The notes beneath the pieces were generated by a model. That model worked only from the letters and a program-made list of their open reading frames with translations, was not told where the DNA came from and ran no database searches. Positions 40,325 through 45,370 of a stretch of DNA of 45,370 nucleotides are shown in pieces. This stretch comes from Actinomycetota bacterium (lineage in GTDB: Bacteria; Actinomycetota; Actinomycetes; Nanopelagicales; Nanopelagicaceae). Position 1 is the first letter of the stretch. The number at the start of each line of letters is the position of its first letter. Made by a program: the position numbers and the translations under genes. The stretch lies in NCBI GenBank assembly GCA_947372165.1, contig CANBSP010000010.1:1-45370 (forward strand). The letters run 5' to 3'.

Positions 40325-42676
40325 TTAAAGAATGAGTTCGTAAGAAGGATTGAGGATCGTGAGCGCGCCATCTTCTTCGCCGACCATTCCTTCTGCACAA
40401 ATAGTTGATCCAACATCGAGGCCTACGATCTGACGACGGCCAAGGAATTGCAGTGTGATTCCGCCTGTCTCATCCCAGACTTCCACTTCAACGCGTGGTG
40501 ACCCGCCTGAAGGTGCCGTGCGAATCGATGAGACTGTTCCGCGGATATGTGCACGTTTGCGCCAAGTAGCTTGATTGATGGCGATGCGATTCTCTTCATA
40601 ATGTGAGATTTCACCCGATGGTTCGGCCGCTGGTTCATCGATGCGACGAGTCTGTGGCTTCGGGGCCTGTTCGGTCTTCGCAGCAGTGAAATCCTCTGGA
40701 TGAACGAGTTGAGTCTCACCTGAGATGATCTTCTCGACATCAAATGGCACAATCGTTGCTACAACGCGAGAGAGCTGGGAGATCGGACGAGCAATCTCTT
40801 CTGCTGTCTGGTCGTGCAAGAGGCGACCAAGAAGTGGTGAATAAGATCGACGCGGCAAGAGCAGGGTGAGTTCGACATCTGGTGAAGCGGTTGCGCGAAT
40901 CGCATAATCAACTGCCGCGTTAGCAATACGACGATCTGGGCAGTCGATAAATTCAATTGGGATATCCGAAAGCGCTGGGTTTGATGCCCACGCTTCCTTA
41001 ATTGCATCAGCTCGGACATCATCAATGACAAAGTGGACTGCAGTGAGATCACGTGGCTTGAGTGATCTGGCATAACGAATTGAACCAACGGTTGCCACAT
41101 CGACTGAGTCGACTAAGACTGCAACGTCGTGGCGAGAGATTGATGTTGCACGAGCACTTGAATCGCTGATGCGAAGTGCGGCCTGTTCGAGACGATATTG
41201 ACGATTTAATCGGATGAGTGCGAAGACGATGATCGGCGTAATTGCGAGGATCACCCACGCGCCTTCAGTGAATTTCACAACTGCGAAGATCACGATGATC
41301 GCGGCAGAGACGACGCCAGAGATCCAGTTCACTGCAACCTTATAAACCCAACCAGAACCTTTGAGGTGGAGTGCGCGTTTGCCCATGCCGAATCCGACGA
41401 GTGCGAAGCCGGTGAAGACACCGAGAGCGTAGAAGGCCACCAATCGGTTGACCGAACCACCAGTGATGAGAACTAAGAAGGTCGCACCTGTTGCAAGGAC
41501 GATGATGCCGTTAGAGAAGGCGAGGCGATGGCCACGCTTTGTTAATTGGCGAGGCAGGAAGCCATCGTTGGCGACAAAGTTCACAAGATATGGGAAGCCC
41601 GAGAAGGCGGTATTGGCGCCGGTAATCAGGATCAACATCGTGGTTCCTTGAACCACATAGAACATGACGGTGCCGAAGCCGCCAGAACCAAGCGTCGCTT
41701 TAGCGATCTGAGAGATAACGGTTGGTGTGCCAGTCTCATAAGGCGTGGCCCAGGTACGGTGTGCGAAGTATGAGACGCCAAAGACGAGTGATCCCAAGAT
41801 GGCGGACATGATCACCAGTGTTTTACGGGCATTAACGCCTTCTGGTGCGCGGAAGAGTGAGACGCCATCAGAGATAGCTTCTAGGCCAGTGAGTGAGGAT
41901 CCACCATTTGCGAATGCACGAAGCAAGATGAAGATCGCAGCAAAGTTGAGGAGGCCCTTTGCATGACCGATCGCAACGGCGCCATGGAGTGCGGTCGGAT
42001 CAAATTTAGGAAGTGTTCCTTGTGCCATGCGATAGATGCCCATGCCAAAGACTGTGACGAGTGAGAGCACAAAGAGATATGTAGGGAATGCAAAAGCTGC
42101 GCCCGCTTCTTTCACGCCGCGCAAGTTTCCAAATGTCAGTAAGAGAATGACGGCAAGGGTCATCCAGAGTTTGTAAGACTGGAGCCCAGTGAAAGTTGAG
42201 ATGATCGCATCGATACCGGCCGAGGATTGAATCGCCACCGTCACGATGTAATCGAGCATCAATGCAACTGCCGCGATCTGCGAGAAGATCGGGCCTAAGT
42301 TATCTCGCGATACAACATATGCACCGCCAGATTTTGTATAGACCTGGACCACTTCGCGATATGAGAATGTAACGATCACGAGGACGGCGAGAACGATCGC
42401 TGTCATTGGCATCAAAATATTGAATGCGGCCAATCCAAAGGCTGGAAGAAGAGCCAAGAGAATCTGTTCAGAGCCATAGGCCGAAGACGAAATACAGTCA
42501 GAGGAGAGGATACCGAGTGCGAAGGTCTTACTGAGTCGCTGGTGCGAAAGTGAGTGGCGGTTCAGTGGTTCACCGAGGAGGGTCTTCTTGATCCGGTATG
42601 AGAGCGAATCTTTCAGATGTGCATGTTCCTGCAAAGCTTGTGGTGCGGGGGCGTTATCGCTCCAAGATTGTGGCAC
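40325..42676 (-). CDS. KimA-like APC permease fused to USP-like and OB-fold domains
   Basis: The 783-residue product has three parts. Residues about 40-490 form a twelve-helix APC permease resembling KimA-type potassium importers (ILSSDCISSSAYGSEQIL; TKSGGAYVVSRDNLG; FGNLRGVKEAG). Residues about 510-650 look like a universal-stress-protein-type cytosolic domain (VAVLVDSVDVATVGSIRYA). After a charged linker, residues about 690-783 match an OB-fold nucleic-acid-binding domain (IRGTVSSIRTAPSGG; WDETGGITLQFLGR). As I recall, in many actinobacteria the OB-fold protein is a separate gene near trkA and a similar permease. The start is GTG 42674-42676 with AGAGG eight bases upstream. The substrate could be potassium or an amino acid. 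Confidence 0.82.
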   Translation of the reverse strand: MPQSWSDNAPAPQALQEHAHLKDSLSYRIKKTLLGEPLNRHSLSHQRLSKTFALGILSSDCISSSAYGSEQILLALLPAFGLAAFNILMPMTAIVLAVLVIVTFSYREVVQVYTKSGGAYVVSRDNLGPIFSQIAAVALMLDYIVTVAIQSSAGIDAIISTFTGLQSYKLWMTLAVILLLTFGNLRGVKEAGAAFAFPTYLFVLSLVTVFGMGIYRMAQGTLPKFDPTALHGAVAIGHAKGLLNFAAIFILLRAFANGGSSLTGLEAISDGVSLFRAPEGVNARKTLVIMSAILGSLVFGVSYFAHRTWATPYETGTPTVISQIAKATLGSGGFGTVMFYVVQGTTMLILITGANTAFSGFPYLVNFVANDGFLPRQLTKRGHRLAFSNGIIVLATGATFLVLITGGSVNRLVAFYALGVFTGFALVGFGMGKRALHLKGSGWVYKVAVNWISGVVSAAIIVIFAVVKFTEGAWVILAITPIIVFALIRLNRQYRLEQAALRISDSSARATSISRHDVAVLVDSVDVATVGSIRYARSLKPRDLTAVHFVIDDVRADAIKEAWASNPALSDIPIEFIDCPDRRIANAAVDYAIRATASPDVELTLLLPRRSYSPLLGRLLHDQTAEEIARPISQLSRVVATIVPFDVEKIISGETQLVHPEDFTAAKTEQAPKPQTRRIDEPAAEPSGEISHYEENRIAINQATWRKRAHIRGTVSSIRTAPSGGSPRVEVEVWDETGGITLQFLGRRQIVGLDVGSTICAEGMVGEEDGALTILNPSYELIL

Positions 42677-42743
42677 TTTTCATCCTCTAGTCGACCTTAT
42701 GTGGCACTTGCTGAGATCGCTATTTTAACTACTTACCCGGGCG

Positions 42744-42749
42744 TATGCT
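42744..42749 (+). promoter_or_regulatory. -10 element of the aldehyde dehydrogenase gene (leaderless)
   Basis: TATGCT, seven bases, then ATG 42757. It favours 42757 over the in-frame ATG 42745, which lies inside the hexamer. Confidence 0.5.
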
Positions 42750-42756
42750 TGCCTGT

Positions 42757-44181
42757 ATGGAGTTGAAAACGGGCTTATATATTGATGGAAGTTGGGTTGC
42801 GGGGGATGGAACCCTCGATGTCATGGATCCCAGCACCGGCACTGTCATCGCTGCTGTCTCAACCGCAGGTGATGCCGAGTGCGATGCCGCTGTAACTGCT
42901 GCCCACAACGCCTTCCCAGAATGGGCGAAGAGCGCCCCACGCTTTCGCGCTGAAATCCTTCGCAAAGCCTTCGAATTGATGGTCGCAGAAGCTGATTACC
43001 TCGCAACTCTCATCTCGAAAGAGAATGGCAAAGTATTTAGCGATGCCCGCGGTGAAGTTATGTATGCCGCCGAATTCTTCCGTTGGTTCTCAGAAGAAGC
43101 GGTCCGCACGCCAGGGGATTTCCGCATGAGCCCCAGTGGCGATAAGCGGATCTTGGTGACCCATCAACCAATCGGTGTCTCATTACTCATTACACCGTGG
43201 AACTTCCCGGCCGGAATGGCTACTCGCAAGATTGGTCCAGCAGTTGCTGCTGGTTGCACAATGGTTTTGAAGCCTGCGGGTGAGACTCCACTTACTGCGC
43301 TCGCTATCGCAGATATCTTGGAACGTGCAGGTCTTCCTAAAGGTGTTCTCAATGTGATCTTGCCATCGAAGACTGGTCCAATGATCTCCAAGATGCTTCA
43401 CGATCCACGAGTTCGCAATCTTTCATTTACTGGATCAACAGAAGTTGGCCGCGTCCTTCTTAAAGAATCTGCAGATCTTGTTATTCGCACATCAATGGAA
43501 CTTGGTGGCAATGCGCCATTTGTCGTTCTTGATGATGCCAATATCGATGAGGCTGTCAAAGGCGCGATGATTGCCAAGATGCGCAATGGTGGCGCAGCAT
43601 GCACTGCAGCAAATCGCTTCTATGTCGCTCGCTCTGTTGCCGAAGAATTCACCACAAAGTTTGCTGCCGCAATGGCATCCTTAAAGATGGATAACGGCCT
43701 CACCGAAGGAGCCCAACTCGGTGCTTCAGTCTCTCTGAAAGAGAGAAACAAGATTGCCGAACTCGTTGATGCGGCTGTAGCTACTGGCGCCACGGTCCAC
43801 ACCGGTGCATCAACCCCTGATGGTGTTGGCGCTTTTTACCCGCCCACTGTTATCTCGGTAGAGAAGAACAACGCCATCTTGCAAAACGAAGTCTTTGGGC
43901 CGGTCGCACCGATCGTCACATTTGATACTGATGCCGAAGCAATCGCACTCGCCAATGACACCCCCTTCGGACTCATCAGCTATGTTTATTCAGAAGATCT
44001 TGCTCGCGCGATTCGTACAGCTGAGGCTCTTGAGGCTGGAATGGTCGCTATTAATCGTGGTGTGATCTCAGACCCCGCCGCACCATTCGGTGGCGTCAAG
44101 CAATCAGGACTTGGCCGCGAAGGTGGTTTCGACGGCATCCACGAATTCTTGGAGACTAAGTTCATCGGCGTCGAGATTTAG
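42757..44181 (+). CDS. gabD: succinate-semialdehyde dehydrogenase-like aldehyde dehydrogenase
   Basis: This NAD(P)-dependent aldehyde dehydrogenase of about 474 residues probably oxidises succinate semialdehyde or a similar aldehyde. ITPWNFPAGMATRKIGPA binds the cofactor, FTGSTEVGR is the Rossmann-like turn, the catalytic Glu lies in SMELGGNAPF and the nucleophilic Cys in NGGAACTAANRF. The C-terminus has AAPFGGVKQSGLGREGG, which is close to GabD. An in-frame ATG lies four codons upstream, but the -10 spacing and the MELKTGLYIDGSW start favour 42757. The stop codon's last G is the first base of the following GTG start. Confidence 0.88.
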   Translation: MELKTGLYIDGSWVAGDGTLDVMDPSTGTVIAAVSTAGDAECDAAVTAAHNAFPEWAKSAPRFRAEILRKAFELMVAEADYLATLISKENGKVFSDARGEVMYAAEFFRWFSEEAVRTPGDFRMSPSGDKRILVTHQPIGVSLLITPWNFPAGMATRKIGPAVAAGCTMVLKPAGETPLTALAIADILERAGLPKGVLNVILPSKTGPMISKMLHDPRVRNLSFTGSTEVGRVLLKESADLVIRTSMELGGNAPFVVLDDANIDEAVKGAMIAKMRNGGAACTAANRFYVARSVAEEFTTKFAAAMASLKMDNGLTEGAQLGASVSLKERNKIAELVDAAVATGATVHTGASTPDGVGAFYPPTVISVEKNNAILQNEVFGPVAPIVTFDTDAEAIALANDTPFGLISYVYSEDLARAIRTAEALEAGMVAINRGVISDPAAPFGGVKQSGLGREGGFDGIHEFLETKFIGVEI

Positions 44182-45370
44182 TGTCAACGCTTCAGGCACG
44201 TGCAACGCGTGCACGTAATTCGATTTGGGCGCTCTTTTTCACCTTAGGTGTGCTGGCAATGGCATGGGTTCCACGAATTCCCGAGATAAAACTCTCGCTC
44301 GGCATTAACAATGGTCAGTTCGGATTACTACTTCTCACTTCATCGACTGCCTCAATTTTTGGAACCCAATTCGTAGGTCGGTTGGTTCATCGCTTTGGAA
44401 GCAAGAGCATTCTGCGCTTTGTCACAATTGGGCTTCCGGTCGGGGTGGCTCTCATCTCGCGTTCAACTCACAGCGTGATAGCAATGGGCTTCTCACTCTT
44501 CTTTATGGCTTTCAATCTGGTCTCGATGGATTTGAGTATTAATGTGCAGGCAGTCGCGATTGAAAATCATCTTGGCCGCCGCTATATGTCGAGCTTTCAC
44601 GGCATGTGGTCAGTCGGGGCACTCACATCGACTCTCTTTGGCGGGGCTGTAGCGCATTTCATCTCTCCCGAAACCAACTTGCTGCTCATAGCCGTCGCTG
44701 GAGTAATCGCTCATTTATATATTCTCCGCTTTGTTTTGGGCAATAATGAGGATGGCCACGAAGGTGATGACGAGGCGACGAGCAAGATTTCGCTCTTTTC
44801 AAAGAAGTATTTCATCTTATGGTTATTCGGGTTTGGAATGATCGGCGCACTCTTGCCAGAAGGTGCAGTCAGTGATTGGAGCGCACTTCTCCTTAAAGAG
44901 AGTATGGGTATTGGTAAGGGTTTGAATGCGACAGGTTTTGGTTGCTTCGCACTAGCAATGGTCGCATCTCGCCTAACCGGTGACAAGATTTTGACTGCCC
45001 TCGGGCCAGAGAAAACGGTGAAGCTTGGCGGTTATATCGGTGGCCTTGGTATGGGTATCGGTATTGCAATTGGCGTTCCACTCTCACACCATCACCCAAT
45101 GCCGGCTTTGATTATCGTCAATCTTGGTTTCATCTTGGCTGGTCTTGGTATCGGCCCAATGATTCCGGCGATGGTTGTCGCCGCTGCCGCAATTCCAGGT
45201 ATCGCACCATCTGTTGCCCTGAGTCGAATCACCATCATTGGAATGGCTGCTTACTTTGTTGGCCCATCACTGATTGGTGGCTTAGCCCAATTGTTCAACT
45301 TGCCCTTGGCGATGTTCTTCCCGGTTGCAACACTGATCTTTGCAGGGTGGCTAAGTCGCTCGTTGAAGGA
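44181..45370 (+). CDS. MFS transporter, partial at the right edge
   Basis: The frame opens at GTG 44181, sharing its G with the TAG stop of the dehydrogenase gene, and stays open to the window edge (about 396 codons), so the end is missing but little is likely lost. The first helix is SIWALFFTLGVLAMAWVPRIP, then LLLLTSSTASIFGTQFVGRLVHRFGSK as the loop 2-3 region, FHGMWSVGAL, and a second half with LGFILAGLGIGPMIPAM. It resembles YbjJ/FucP-type MFS proteins. The substrate is unknown; coupling to the aldehyde dehydrogenase suggests uptake or export of a related metabolite. Confidence 0.85.
   Translation, partial: MSTLQARATRARNSIWALFFTLGVLAMAWVPRIPEIKLSLGINNGQFGLLLLTSSTASIFGTQFVGRLVHRFGSKSILRFVTIGLPVGVALISRSTHSVIAMGFSLFFMAFNLVSMDLSINVQAVAIENHLGRRYMSSFHGMWSVGALTSTLFGGAVAHFISPETNLLLIAVAGVIAHLYILRFVLGNNEDGHEGDDEATSKISLFSKKYFILWLFGFGMIGALLPEGAVSDWSALLLKESMGIGKGLNATGFGCFALAMVASRLTGDKILTALGPEKTVKLGGYIGGLGMGIGIAIGVPLSHHHPMPALIIVNLGFILAGLGIGPMIPAMVVAAAAIPGIAPSVALSRITIIGMAAYFVGPSLIGGLAQLFNLPLAMFFPVATLIFAGWLSRSLK

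Noticed and set aside
1-45370. CRISPR arrays, insertion sequences, prophage or toxin-antitoxin genes
   Set aside because: Read on both strands, no spaced direct repeats, transposase or integrase motifs, or att-like duplications were seen.

Overview
This window reads as a chromosomal segment of a free-living, streamlined actinobacterium of moderate G+C. The actinobacterial signature comes from gene content: a dTMP kinase fused to an MFS domain, the MurT-GatD lipid II amidation pair, a tRNA adenosine deaminase-associated protein next to tadA, an LCP ligase and HmuTUV-like transport genes. Very short intergenic gaps, frequent start/stop overlaps and many leaderless start sites fit a small-genome lineage such as the freshwater acI/Nanopelagicales group. 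That placement is inference; there is no rRNA here to confirm it. No gene-free stretch exceeds 300 bases; the longest is 182 bp (10367-10548).

Region 1 (1-9118) is a surface-polysaccharide locus, more A+T-rich than the rest. It encodes RmlA, RmlB, a 3,4-ketoisomerase, a PLP aminotransferase and a left-handed beta-helix acetyltransferase, together a complete route to dTDP-Fuc3NAc or dTDP-Qui3NAc. It also holds a GT61-like and a GT4 glycosyltransferase, a polytopic membrane protein (possibly GT-C) and, cut by the left edge, the iron-sulfur CDP-sugar 3-dehydrase of 3,6-dideoxyhexose synthesis. The minus-strand genes (rmlB, acetyltransferase, membrane protein, 3-dehydrase) and the plus-strand genes (rmlA, ketoisomerase, aminotransferase) diverge from 3910-4067.

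Region 2 (9251-20547) holds a secreted Ala-rich protein, then a housekeeping run: MFS-Tmk, HolB, a secreted S33 peptidase, a VOC protein, tRNA-Thr(CGU), MurT-GatD, a LysE exporter and a DEAD-box helicase with a long charged tail. Region 3 (20551-24630) is an HmuTUV-like ABC importer diverging from two related secreted proteins, a candidate heme or metal-chelate capture module. Region 4 (24643-27300) is an LCP-YdcZ-TetR operon. Region 5 (27393-33463) is a saccharide module: a small membrane protein, an MFS transporter and a GH13 enzyme in one operon, then a LacI regulator and a second GH13 enzyme.

Region 6 (33460-45370) has tryptophan 2,3-dioxygenase and kynureninase, an ABC-F (Uup-like) ATPase, malic enzyme with uracil phosphoribosyltransferase, the TadA pair, tRNA-Ser(CGA), a KimA-like APC permease fused to an OB-fold, a GabD-like aldehyde dehydrogenase and an MFS transporter cut by the right edge.

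The most general signal is promoter architecture: about fifteen genes have a -10-like hexamer (mostly TANNNT) ending exactly 6 or 7 bases before the start codon, as expected for leaderless mRNAs. In several cases this decides the start. At upp/tadA-associated the two divergent -10 hexamers overlap.
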